This document shows positions 1-10,040 of a DNA stretch of 64,000 nt, piece after piece. The translations under genes were made by a program, and so were the position numbers. The first letter of the stretch is position 1, and every line of letters starts with the position of its first letter. A model generated the notes under the pieces. That model was not told the origin of the DNA, did not search any database, and was given only the letters and a program-made list of their open reading frames with translations. The DNA is from Paragyromitra xinjiangensis (lineage: Eukaryota > Ascomycota > Pezizomycetes > Pezizales > Discinaceae), in assembly GCA_038503065.1 (NCBI GenBank), contig JBCAMK010000004.1, positions 1,501,001 through 1,565,000 of the forward strand, written 5' to 3'.

Positions 1-1975
1 CTCCTCTACTACTTGAACCCCATGCGTTTGTTCAAGCTCCCATTTCCACCTCTCTGACAGTTCCCGCAGTGGCCTGGCACATTCGTCTGCAACGAAGGAT
101 ACCTGGACACCTTTATACGTCTCATTGGCAGTGATTGCCTTCTTCGCAGCAACGGCAGTGCCAATGCTTGCAAATCTAAATGTCACCAAAACCACGGGCT
201 GACTGTCGTTGACCTTCTGTTCTACCCTAGTTTCTAGAGATTCGAAGGAAAGTTTCGTTATTTTCAAGTGCAACTTAATGTCATGAAGCAGCTTTTCTTC
301 ATCCAAGGAAGCCGGAAGTCCACGAAAGAGAAGACATCTTGTGGCTCCTTCGTGGTTGATTGCATCTCGAATATTCTCTTTCAGGCGATCATGTCCGCCG
401 TTTCCAGGTCCAATAAATGCAGTGAATGAAGGAAAAGAACCAACATTTTCGGCTCCAGTCCAGTAAATACCACCGACTCTGTTGGTAAAGTGTTTATAAA
501 CCCGGGCTGTATCGCTTAGTACGAAGTAGACAGCAATGTCGGTCTGGCCATCTGTCTGTCCGATGCTGATACGCTCTACTGCGCCGCCCCGAATGTTGGA
601 GCAAACTTGACTCAGCGTGATCGTAGGTGGAACGTTACGGATAAATACTCCACGGGTATTATTGAGGAGATTTTTGGTTTCTTTGGCTTCCTTGATAGTG
701 CCTAATTGGGTGGAAGGACCTGCGTTGGCGATAGTACTGTGGTTGGAGTGATCATTGCCTTTGATGCTGTCACCCTGGGGGCCACTGGTGCTGTTGGTCT
801 GTACACTACCTGGCTTAACTCTTTCGATGTTACTCTTCTGGTTGTTTTGCTGATTTTCGTTGCTAGTGCTGTTTTTCACACTCTTGCGAAAGCCCTCGGC
901 TCTGGCACGGGAGGATGGAAGTTGGCTGTTTGGGTAATAACCAGCAGGCTTGACTTTCGAGTCAACCCGACCAGTTTGCTGAGTTTGGGGAACAAATCTT
1001 CTCGCCTGGGCCTGAATCCGTGAGGAGTTCTGGGCTGCAACACCAACAGAAGCTTCATTAAGATTGACTGTGCAATTAGAACTATTAGAGTGTTGGCTGT
1101 AGTTGCTCGTAGGGGCTGCTACGAAAGCCGCTTGGGGTGCTGCATGTCGGCGTCCAGGCTCGTTGCAATTTTTCAGATCCTGACTACCTCGGTGTTGAAA
1201 ACTAGGACCAATGTGTAGTCCAGCAGCGCTTAGATCTAAATAGTTTCCAGGATGATCTATTAAGACATGCTCTTGAGTGCCAGGAGGAAAACTACCATAA
1301 TTGGTAGTAAAATCGATACTTCTCTCCTGATGCATCCACTGAGCTGCATCTGGTGCAAAAGCCGGCGATAGGCCCCAGGTGTGGTGTGTTGCAGTTGGAA
1401 TAGAAAAGGAAACCGGGCGTGAAATTCCAGGTGGAGCCATAGGCATAGGCAGACCCAATCCGGGAGGATTACGCCGCCCAACGGCTATTGCATTTAGTTC
1501 TTGCAATGGTCGATATTGCGTTCTTGGATCCACCAACCCAAGGGCTAATTTAGGGGAGTTAGTACCTAGGAGTTTTAAAACGCAATGAACAGGGGTATGG
1601 CTTACTGGTAGGTCCCGGAAGCGCCGTGGGGCCAGCATGGTTCAATTTCTTCTTTGCATTATTGTTTACAGATGACCAAGCCGCGGAGGGAACAGGGTGG
1701 TTCGCAAAGCTACCCCAGAATGTGGAATCTGGTGTTCTTTGAACCAGTTTATTGGTCTCTCCTTCCTTGAGGATATCTTGGAGGAAAGTGTCATCCGCTG
1801 TCAGGACCGTCCCCGGCCTGCTAGCGCTGAGCAGATTTACTCGTGGTGAGTTGAAGATATCCGTTAGGCCACCGGTTGGCAATGATTTCTTTCGATTGCC
1901 CTCGCTGGATGCCGAACTAGGGGTCGAATCCCGGACTATACGATTTAGAGTTGGTGGTTGATCGGTAAGGTTCAT
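1..1975 (-). CDS. Tandem-RRM RNA-binding protein (3' end outside window)
   Basis: Starts at 1975 and runs off the left edge; 638 codons are visible. Exon 1 is 1606-1975 and exon 2 is 1-1544. The 61-bp intron (1545-1605) has donor GTAAGC and a TACTAAC branch point shortly before its TAG acceptor, and joining keeps one open frame. The first ~415 residues are Ser/Asn/Pro/Gln-rich and disordered-looking. Two RRM-like domains follow, the first near residue 418 (GVFIRNVPP as RNP2-like strand) and the second near residue 525 (CLLFRGLP). It is a clear paralogue of the divergent gene at 3900-5252: the RRM cores align throughout, with shared features such as the GGIYW/RGIYW segment, LKENIRDAI/IKENIAQAI and a C-terminal SERWKW/ALKWN end. 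A role in mRNA binding or post-transcriptional control is inferred from the domains only; no target can be named. Confidence 0.8.
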
Positions 1976-2394
1976 ACTAGTTGGATTTCAGGTTTTTTAT
2001 TTTCTTAAGGCTTGTAGAAGTTTCTGGGACTTTTTACTAACAAATCTTGTGGAGAATTTGAAAAAAGGGGGGAAGCAATAACTGGCGAACAAGTCAAAAA
2101 CTGGCGGGGTGTGGCACTTTTATCACTGCCAAAAGACAGTCTCAGGGATGATTCAATGAGTTTTCGGCTCAAAATTTTTGGCTGTAGCCCCCAGCGGGTT
2201 AACCATTATGCGTGTTTGCAGTCTTTTGGGTGGAAATTAGGAGATGATCAAAGTGAAGCTGAAGTCTGCACTGAAACTAGCCATAAAATTCTGTTGTATT
2301 CTATCACTACTAGGGGCTGCACATGTGCTACCATGTAGGTAAAGTAGGAGGGTGAATTTGACGGTAAGGCCATATCAATTCATTTACTTAGTAC

Positions 2395-2605
2395 CTGAGT
2401 CATCCCTGAATCAACCAAGTATTCCCTGCCTCCCGATCCATATTCTAGAATAGATGGCCATGGTTAAAACCGACTACCTGGTGATATCCTGTGTCTGGGG
2501 ATAATATATCAAAAAGAGGTTGTGTTCAGGCTTCCCTGCGAAACTGTAACCCAGTGTGTGAAGATGAGACACATATCTTCCCTGGGAGAGAATCGAACGT
2601 ACCGT
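2395..2605. repeat. Diverged duplicated block, copy A
   Basis: This stretch matches copy B at about 5604-6044. The best-preserved part is 2525-2604 against 5965-6044, including the shared core AACCCAGTG.GTGAAGATGA and the following ACACATATCT. Most mismatches between the copies are transitions. Copy B carries roughly 200 bp of extra sequence in its middle. The core also contains a small hairpin, GAAGAT...ATCTTC, at 2560-2580. The origin is unknown; it could be a decayed mobile element or part of the segment duplicated together with the RRM genes. Confidence 0.55.
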
Positions 2606-2764
2606 ATAGTTTCGCGCGGTACCCCCGGGGGGATCTCGCGCAACCAGGAGGGTGGTGGCACCTATAAACGAGGCTGAAGGACCTTCCTACCAATCAAAAG
2701 TTCCTATCCCTCTTGGTTCCGTGGGATCCCCTCGGGGGTATCGCCAGAAACTATACGGTACGTT
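2596..2764. repeat. Imperfect inverted repeat (58-bp arms)
   Basis: The left arm 2596-2653 and the right arm 2706-2764 are reverse complements with scattered mismatches. The outer ends are the best matched: AACGTACCGTATAGTTTC at 2596 is repeated in reverse complement at 2747-2764. The spacer is about 52 bp. The arms contain GC-rich cores (CCCCCGGGGGGAT and its partner). It could form a long hairpin or be the remains of a MITE-like element. No flanking target-site duplication was identified with confidence. Confidence 0.6.
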
Positions 2765-3018
2765 CCCTGGGTCCTCTGGGTGACATAGTGAGAAGTGAAG
2801 AATATTTTGCTTCTCAACCGAGTTGACTCTTGACTGGCTAGCGCTTGGTTATTGAATAGATGAGAGTCATCATAAACTGATATACCTCTGCCGTCAAATC
2901 TACCCTCTTATTCCCCCGTACTAACACTCATGCAGCAACACATAGGAAGCCTCTGGCAAGTATTTTAAAATCCCTAACATTAGATAAGCTCCGTCTATTA
3001 TCCGTCTTACTACTTAGC

Positions 3019-3025
3019 AAAAAAA
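3019..3025 (-). terminator. Pol III terminator of the 5S gene
   Basis: Seven A residues on the plus strand give a T7 run on the transcribed strand, immediately 3' of the 5S rRNA end. This is the standard RNA polymerase III termination signal. Confidence 0.8.
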
Positions 3026-3145
3026 GGCGTTCAGTACCTGGGATTCCCACATGGTCACCCACTGCAGTACTAACCAGGCGATAAGATGCTTGGATATGCC
3101 AGAGCGAACGGGATGGCTCATTTTCATCATTCTATGACCGAACAC
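3026..3145 (-). rRNA. 5S ribosomal RNA gene
   Basis: The reverse complement gives a 120-nt sequence with the fungal 5S layout. The 5' end GTGTTCGGTCATA corresponds to the usual ACATACGACCATA start. The internal control region contains GGTTAGTACT followed by GTGGGTGACCA, and the 3' end is complementary to the 5' end, closing helix I. Seven T residues on the transcribed strand (A-run at 3019-3025) directly follow and act as the Pol III terminator. It stands alone, as is usual in Pezizomycotina, where 5S genes are dispersed outside the rDNA array. Nothing visible argues that it is a pseudogene, but helix pairing was checked only by eye. Confidence 0.88.
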
Positions 3146-3746
3146 GCCAAGTTCTGGCGAGAAAGTATCATGGCTTGCTTCCCGGAAGGTGCCTGAAACA
3201 CCCCACTTCTAGCGAACGGAAAGTCAGAGGACCTTGTGCTATCATAAACTACATGTATGGTAACCCCCACAATTCGCTCTTCCCTCCACTTATGCGTATA
3301 GATATATGTAAAGTATCGAAAGGCGGTTTCTTGTAAGGTTCCCACTCTTTGCACTATTGTTGGTCGTGGAAGAAGGAGGATTCTTAATTCATAAGGAAGG
3401 AAGTTGCCTTTGATAGGGTTATGATCTAGTTCACTCGGATTTACGTTGGTTCTCGTGGAGGAGCTACATACGAATGGATATTGGCTTTACTCAAGCCTCA
3501 ATTCGCGAGTACGCTTTCGTATCTGTTATCGTAACCCTCTAATCGTTCTAGTAACCACACGAAGATTAACATGGCATGTCCGTGTAGTTAATGTAATGTT
3601 CATTCGCTCTAAAGAGGGGGTTTAGTCGAGCTCTCTTCCTTTCGATGAGACTTTCAGCTAGAAAATTACTCTGTTCCGTATTGGATAGAATTGGAGCCCC
3701 ATTAGTAGATTAGTTTTCTAGGGCAAACCCTATCTTATGACTGTAT
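3146..3746. other. Intergenic, upstream of second RRM gene
   Basis: No gene is seen. A short stretch around 3238-3270 (ATCATAAACTA...GGTAACCCCC) recurs at 6178-6207, downstream of the second RRM gene. This again points to a local duplication that included flanking sequence. Confidence 0.5.
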
Positions 3747-3899
3747 ATGGTAAGGAATACGCATGAAAAGTCTACATTCAACCATTATTTTCTAACTACA
3801 TACTTTCCCGTACCCAAACCCATTTCAATCACAATAACACCTACAGGATCCAGCCATCGATTACCACAGGTTTGCATCAAAAAGAGTGGTGAGTATACA

Positions 3900-5252
3900 A
3901 TGTCTTATACACCATCACTTAATGCCATGAATCCAGATGTTATGAATATCTTGCGAGAGGTATATGGCACATTGTGTGCGGAGACATTATTAGAAAACGC
4001 GACCCCAGACGTCAAATCCTTTCTTTGCTCTCTCACACCAAACGTATTGAATATGATGATTCGTCCTCCTCTGCTACCGAGCATTCTCACGGAAATATGG
4101 TACAAGGATGTTATTTACAGGGCGAATCCTGGACGAATCTGTGCTTTTCAGCAACACATTGTCGGCGACCGCCCCTTTTTAGCCCAGAGGGACGCACCAG
4201 ACAACCAGCAACAACTTGTGCCATTCACGAAGCCGATGGCTGCGTCAAATTCTTCAGATATTCCAGGAGCATCGTCGTATCTTGATATTGATAGATATCG
4301 ACTGTCTCATACGCCAAGTTTTGGCCTATCTCCTTGTACTCGGCGGGAAGACTGCGCTAGCCCTGACAAACTATCACACATGGCCTCGCCTTGCCAGAAT
4401 ACCACCACGATAACCACTGAAACCTACGAACTAAATGCTTCAAGCCACAAACTAGGGTCGGCTGCGGCATTAAACTCTACAATACGAAACGGCAGTGAAG
4501 AGTTTGCTCCAGTTCCTTCCAACATTACGGCTGGGCTAGGGCAAGACTCAGGGAGGGGTGTCATTATTAAGGGCTTGCCAAAAGGTCTTACCTTATTACA
4601 GATCTGCGCTAACGTAAGAGGAGGCAATTTGGAACGAATCGACTTCCGAGAAGATGAAAATCGCGTGGTAGTTGGAATCTATTTCTGTGAGGCACAGAAT
4701 GCGTTAGCATTCTTTAACTACGTTAACAGAAATCGAGGGATATATTGGGGGAAGATTAGTAGGCGAAGAAGTACTGTAGAGCTTATCCCAGCCTCTATGG
4801 GAGGTACAGAACCTATCAAAGAAAATATTGCTCAGGCTATTGCATTAGAGTCTGCTTCGCGATGTTTAATGGTTGAGAATTTACCGGAATCGGTTACACG
4901 TACCCAGATCATGACTGAAATATCAAAGCAGTCTCGGCAAGTCCGAGCGGTTTTCGAACTATGTAAGGTGCAGTCAATCAGCCTGGAGGGTGGTGGAAAA
5001 TCTAAGTCTGCTATCATTCAGATGGGCTCGATCGGCACTACACTGGGTGCTAGACTTGCCATTAGCAGGAATCGATCTTATAAGGGCGCTAGATTTCAGT
5101 TCCTACAGGATCCATGCAACCAGTCTATCGAGGACCTTGCATTAAAGTGGAATACCGCCGAAGCAGTAGATTCTCTGGAGCGGCTTACCTTCACGAGATC
5201 ATTTGGGCCGGAAAATACCGACCAGATTCGTGGTAGTAGCAGCAGATGCTAG
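3900..5252 (+). CDS. Intronless tandem-RRM RNA-binding protein, paralogue of the gene at 1-1975
   Basis: A 450-aa product if translation starts at the ATG at 3900 (MSYTPSL...). An in-frame ATG at 3747 would add 51 residues, but that extension looks non-coding, so I prefer 3900. Residues 1-215 are mixed and partly Ser/Thr-rich. An RRM-like domain begins near residue 220 (GVIIKGLPKGL) and a second near residue 320 (CLMVENLPESV). The stretch from GVIIKG to LKWN is homologous to the divergent minus-strand gene. Unlike its paralogue, it has no visible intron. It probably binds RNA; the specific role is unknown. The C-terminal tail is short and Ser/Arg-rich. Confidence 0.78.
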   Translation: MSYTPSLNAMNPDVMNILREVYGTLCAETLLENATPDVKSFLCSLTPNVLNMMIRPPLLPSILTEIWYKDVIYRANPGRICAFQQHIVGDRPFLAQRDAPDNQQQLVPFTKPMAASNSSDIPGASSYLDIDRYRLSHTPSFGLSPCTRREDCASPDKLSHMASPCQNTTTITTETYELNASSHKLGSAAALNSTIRNGSEEFAPVPSNITAGLGQDSGRGVIIKGLPKGLTLLQICANVRGGNLERIDFREDENRVVVGIYFCEAQNALAFFNYVNRNRGIYWGKISRRRSTVELIPASMGGTEPIKENIAQAIALESASRCLMVENLPESVTRTQIMTEISKQSRQVRAVFELCKVQSISLEGGGKSKSAIIQMGSIGTTLGARLAISRNRSYKGARFQFLQDPCNQSIEDLALKWNTAEAVDSLERLTFTRSFGPENTDQIRGSSSRC

Positions 5253-7669
5253 GCTGGGGGCAGTAGTGACGCAGTGGGTGAGACGCCCAAGAGGTCTCGA
5301 ATGGTTGGGGGTGGAGCCCTGTCAGAAATCATGGCCACCACTGTAAGTGACACCAGAAGCAGCGTACATCACAGAACCACAAGTTAATCGACGCGGTTAT
5401 CAAGCAATAGGCTTCACGTCCTTGGTTATGTCGAGGAGGAAGCTTTACAATTTACAACGATTGAGATGGTGTCGGTATGGTCGCACACGAGATTAGAGAG
5501 TGCAAAAGATGGCTGATGTTTAAAATAAGCTAGTATTTGTATTTAAGACCGCTCTACTAGTCTGGTTGGGTTGCCACTTCATTTCTATCTAATTATTTTA
5601 AACGAGAGTCATCCCTCAGTCAATCGATCGCGAGTCTTCTCCGCCCTTTGGCCCCATATTCTACAACAATAGTCTTAGAAATCACTTCATAATAGGTATG
5701 AGCTCCGTGGTTTGGTCGGAGGTTTTTGGGCAGAGATCAGGAGCAGGCTTGGACGCCCGTGGTAACGCTGTTAGGAGGTCTCTGGAGTAGGTACGGTCGG
5801 GAACCTTTGTGAGTACGAGGTTGTAGTAGATGGGGAGGTAGGCAACAGTCTGCCTATAGAGAAATCGATCAATCGTACTATATCTGTGGCAGATAGGGAA
5901 TACCAACTACCGAGTGATATCATGTGGCTAGAAAATGTATTAAAAATAATCAAAAAGGTGTAACTAGGCTTCTCTGCTACGGACCTTCAACCCAGTGCGT
6001 GAAGATGAAACACATATCTCCCTTGGGAGGGAATCAAACTTACGCTCCTCCGGCCCCTCGGGGCGACACAGTAGGCTACCATGGCTGATGATATTACAGC
6101 ACCTGAAAAAGTCTTATCGCAGTTTTTAGGCCTAACCTTCTGAGGTGGACCGAAAAGATTAATTACAGGTAGTTATACTATCATAAACTAGGGTAACCCC
6201 CGGTTCTGCAGATTTCTTCACTCGTATATTCTACTCAGATAGAGAGATTACCCAGTCAAGACCTTTCTAGCTTGAGGTATGTCATTGATGGACTAGAGTA
6301 TGGTATTTTTACCCGCAGTCAACAGATCGGCGAATTCTCCAGTGTTTTCTATCTTTCTTCACTGTATATGTTCCCGACGAAATACTGAATGCAATAGGTT
6401 TTACTGACTCCGTGTATATTTTCTCTTTTCGATCTTGTGTAAATGATAATTTAAATAGCCACCTCCAGCATATAGTTTTGCAGAGCTCAAGGCTACATCA
6501 TCGGCCTACATGTAGTTTCGGGGCGTGAGAGATGGGACATTTAAGAATCGCGTGGTCACTCTCACCGCTCTATGCGTAGCCCTGATTGGTCTGCGGACAA
6601 ATCTATTGGCTTATGATATTTGTCATCAGTGTTTCCCTCAAGGTCTTTTGTTTCGGCGGGTTTCGAAATTTGTCCCTAGGAATACGAAAAAGTTTAATTT
6701 ATGGTAGTTATCAGCTCCTCGAGTGGTAAATGTATTTTCTGATAAACTATATGCATAGCTATGGTCTGAGAGCCTCAGTACATGTACTTTTCTCCTTTAG
6801 AGAAGATACTGAGTGAAAAATGTTCTCCTCACCCAATCACATCTCCCAGTAATGGGAAAGAACTCTCTAGTTTGTTCTCGCTCAAGATAGTTTGATCTCG
6901 TTGGCTATTACAGCCAAAGGCCTAGTATTCCACTCAATGGATTAAAAAACATCTTCCACAGCCGCCTCAGAGCAGTCCCGCTACATCCACCTAAATCCCA
7001 CTTCTCAACCCATCTTCGTTTTCTCTCATCTTCCCCCACTTCTCGTCTCTGATAAATCTACAAGACGAGATTCCCTATCAAAATTTTCATTTTTCCAGTC
7101 TAATCCAACAGGATCAACTCGCTCTCTTCTCTCTTACCACAAACCAATCCTTTTCTACTATTCATCACTGACACTTTTTCTACCATTCCTTCTTTCCTCA
7201 TCCTTCCTTTCTACCTCCAAATCACGGTGTATTTGCGGTAAAAGTATTTGTACTGAAACTCATCCGTACTCAGACTAAGGTAAAAGGCTCTATAAGCCTA
7301 CCTTCTTTCATCGTGTAAGGTTAAATCATTCATCCAAAAATCAATTCATCCTTTGATTTTTCTCACCAGATCGAAGCTGACTAGAGAATTTCTAGCAGAA
7401 ACCTTTCTCTAAAATTTTAAGGTTCTACGATTCGTCATACCCGTCATCTCTTTCTCCCTCCGAGAAGTCACTTTCCCTTCACCGCTTCTACCTCATTCCC
7501 AAAGGCTGTAGCGGTATCTCACAAACGCTGTTACTTTCGTCTCAAATACATATTTGAGTGAAAGCTTAAGTACGAACCATAATCATCCGAATATCTGCGG
7601 ATAACAGATTCCTCCTAACAAACAAATTAACCTACAAAACTTCCTATTCCACTTCCTATCACCGTTAAA
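5253..7669. other. Intergenic with duplicated block and long pyrimidine-rich leader
   Basis: No protein gene is recognised. 5604-6044 is duplication copy B. From about 6950 to 7669 the plus strand is rich in C and T with many TTTC and CCTT runs, as expected of a promoter and long 5' UTR of the small gene at 7670. GTAA/GTAAGG motifs at 7279 and 7315 leave room for a 5'-UTR intron, but none can be proven. Confidence 0.45.
5604..6044. repeat. Diverged duplicated block, copy B
   Basis: Homologous to copy A at 2395-2605. The outer parts match (GAGTCATCCCT near 5606 and CATATTCTA near 5655 on the left; ACCCAGTGCGTGAAGATGAA near 5990 on the right). About 200 bp between them (around 5690-5885) is absent from copy A. 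Differences in the right-hand core are mainly C/T and G/A transitions. Confidence 0.5.
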
Positions 7670-8073
7670 ATGGTTGATTTAGTTGAATCTGGGTTGGCTT
7701 TCATCATCCTTATGCTATCTCTCAGCACATTCTTCGGAATTGCCATCTTCCTCTATGTTGGCTTCGTCAAAGGTTATCCTACCATCGCTGGGATGAAAAT
7801 CCGACTTAAGGATTTTTGGTACTATATCACGTTCAGGCGAAGCGAAAGAATTGCTGTAAGTACTCGACTTTCACCAACCGATTATTTCCCGCTACTTGGT
7901 CTAACTTTACTTGCGACAAATAGCAAAGGCGACAAGAAATGGAGCAGGTTAAAATGGAGAAGGAGAGGCAACGCGAGCACGACATCGAGATTGGAAGGCC
8001 ACCAGAGGCCCATATAAGACCCGATTCCCGCGTTCTGGATGATATTGAGTCTCGCTTTGAGAACAGATTTTGA
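7670..8073 (+). CDS. Small single-pass membrane protein, two exons
   Basis: Exon 1 is 7670-7855 and exon 2 is 7924-8073. The 68-bp intron has donor GTAAGT, branch CTAAC and acceptor TAG. The joined product is 111 aa. Residues 8-33 form one hydrophobic membrane segment (AFIILMLSLSTFFGIAIFLYVGF region). A basic segment follows (RLKDFWYYITFRRSER), then a highly charged tail (QRRQEMEQVKMEKERQREH) likely to be helical, ending with an acidic stretch. The exon junction falls exactly between codons, and the exon-2 frame stays open to a TGA at 8071. I do not recognise the family. Size and layout suit an organelle or ER membrane assembly factor, but no function is claimed. Confidence 0.75.
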
Positions 8074-9000
8074 GGACGGGTCGGTCGACTTCGGTGTGAG
8101 CTTGTGATAAGATCCTACAGGGTTTTTGGATGCTGCTCTGGTGAGCTTCTTGTAAATTGTTAGTAGCTTCTTCCTTCACCTGCTAGATGGACTGGGAGAA
8201 GCGGAATTTTGTTTTTGGGGGGATAGCTGGGCAGTCGAAGAATGAATAATGTGAAAAAATTGTTTTTTTTATATGCTAGATTTTGGCTTCGTTTATCCAG
8301 ATGGATGACGAGAAATTTTGTATATGCGAAAGCGCTGAGCAATAATATATTTTTATTTCAAAAATTTTCCGGAAAGAATAGCATGGCCTGAACTACATGT
8401 ATGCTCCTCGGGATTTGAGACCGTAGCGAATAGAATTCTGGCACTATCTTTTGAGACTAGACTCATAAACAACCCTTTAGTTAGTTCTAGCTCCTCAGTT
8501 CTTTCTAGGTACCGCCGTGAAGAGCAGGTAGAGAGTAAATAGCACAGCCAGCTTGCAGCTCTCATTCTCATAGATTCTCATTACGCCCTACGTACTGGTA
8601 AACTGTATATCCACAAATACCCAACCAAGGATAGTAGGGCGGATCATCAAATCTCGTCAACTGACCGTGATGCCTCAAGATGCTTGGTGGCCAGCGTAAA
8701 AACCATTAATCTGGATTAGAGAGTATGGGATAAGATAGCTATGCGCAAGCACAATCCACGGAATATCGAGAAAAAAAGCATCAGTAGTCTTCAGCGCTAC
8801 TAAAACATCACCAGTCTCCTTACTTCCAAGAGCCTACTACCCCGGATACTACTATATACTCGGAAACAACCCCAGAGAATCCCTAATCTTATCCCCCCAA
8901 CGAGAAAACGATAGCAGCAACACAATAAACACCACAAAACTCATACTAAACAAACGCGCTCTATATCCGTTTGATATATTACACCCCATCCCTACTTTAA
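8074..9000. other. Intergenic, nothing recognised
   Basis: Lies between the 3' end of the small membrane gene and the 3' end of SRP14 (convergent genes). AT-rich with short homopolymers; it should contain both 3' UTRs. No RNA gene, repeat or further coding signal is seen. Confidence 0.5.
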
Positions 9001-9451
9001 CTAGACAGCAGCACCCTCCTTCTTCCCCTTCTTCCTCGCCTTCAGCTTCTTCCCCCTCCGATCCCTCTTCTTCAACGCCGTCATCCCACCCTTCGCAACC
9101 TCGGCATACCTCGCAAAAAACGCCTCCAGCTCCGTCGCATCAACAACCGTACTAAACTTAATCTTCTTCCCCGGGGTCTTCTTATCCGTATCCCCGTTCG
9201 TAGCGCGGATGAGCAGCTGGAGGGGTGTATCTGTAGTATACGGGTCTACCGGGGCTTCTGTGGGCTCTGCAGGGGTTGGGGTGAATGGGAGGAGTGCCTT
9301 TTGTGTTAGGAAGACGGAGGACTTTTCTTTCGCGGAGGCGGAGGCGAAGAGGGTGGTGAGTTGGGTGAAGAACTAGGGTTGGTTAGCGGGGTATGGAGGG
9401 GGGTGAGAGGGGTCGAACTTCATCGTTTGAGAGTCGTTCTGGAGAGGCCAT
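9001..9451 (-). CDS. SRP14: Signal recognition particle subunit SRP14
   Basis: Exon 1 is 9419-9451 (11 codons) and exon 2 is 9001-9372. The 46-bp intron (9373-9418) has a GCTAACC branch point and TAG acceptor. The product is 134 aa, close to the family's usual length. The N-terminus reads MASPERLSNDE joined to FFTQLTTLF, a start shared by fungal SRP14. Further family marks are SVFLTQK, the LLIRATNG strand, KIKFSTVV and the MTALKKRDRRGKK segment, followed by a Lys-rich tail. SRP14 pairs with SRP9 or SRP21 in the Alu domain of the particle and slows elongation while ribosomes dock at the ER. The donor GTTCGA is unusual, but it is the only site that restores the conserved LSNDEFF reading. The gene is easily missed because exon 1 is very short. 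Confidence 0.88.
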
Positions 9452-10040
9452 GGTTGGGATTGTGGGCTGGCTTGGGGTATTGTGGAGGAGTTTAATTGGG
9501 TTGGAGCGGGTTGCTATGGAATCGATGGTGGTTGTTGAGGTGAGGTTCTAGATAGAGTTATCTAATCTTATCTTGCAGGATCTTATCAACCCCACCGTGA
9601 TTTTGGCGAAACAACTTCCACTGATACGCAGCCACCCAAGGAATAATAGAACCTAAACCCCATCACTACCTCACCTTCAGCTTATGACCCTTCCATTAAA
9701 AAACTGCAAGTTAAAGCCATAATGGTTCGGCACCAAAATTGTGGTAAATTATCCAACTCAACAGTAAGATATTTTATTTTTTCCCAATACCAGATTACAG
9801 GTCCAACTCGCTACTAAAAACACACCAAGCCGCCCACCGTCCAATTCCACCGTTACAATTCCACCAGCAAAAGCAAAAAGGCAAACAAAAAACCGTCAAC
9901 AACAGGATCCAGTCCTCTAACGCCTCTGTTCTTTTTCCACCACACATACTCTCACCGCAGGGGGGCATGATATACTGCATTAGCGAGAAAGGGATTAGGG
10001 GAACTAATCATAACTCGTCTTTTCAAGAAACAGAACACTT
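9452..10040. other. Intergenic between SRP14 start and Snx41 end
   Basis: Holds the SRP14 promoter (minus strand) and the 3' UTR of the sorting nexin gene. No additional gene or repeat is seen; open frames on both strands here are short and low in coding character. Confidence 0.5.

Larger units (their letters stand above)
1976..3025. other. Intergenic region between divergent RRM paralogues, left part
   Basis: No gene is seen here. It holds the upstream region of the minus-strand RRM gene, block A of a diverged local duplication (about 2395-2605) and an imperfect inverted repeat (2596-2764), both described separately. The short open frames present have no coding character. Confidence 0.6.

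Noticed and set aside
2580..2605. B-box-like GTTCGATTCTC on the minus strand in block A
   Set aside because: The hairpin that could be an anticodon arm lies 3' of it, the wrong order for a tRNA, and copy B has lost the motif.
3747..3899. Upstream in-frame ATG extending the second RRM protein by 51 residues
   Set aside because: The extension has no protein-like conservation with the paralogue and the ATG at 3900 begins a more plausible N-terminus; not excluded.
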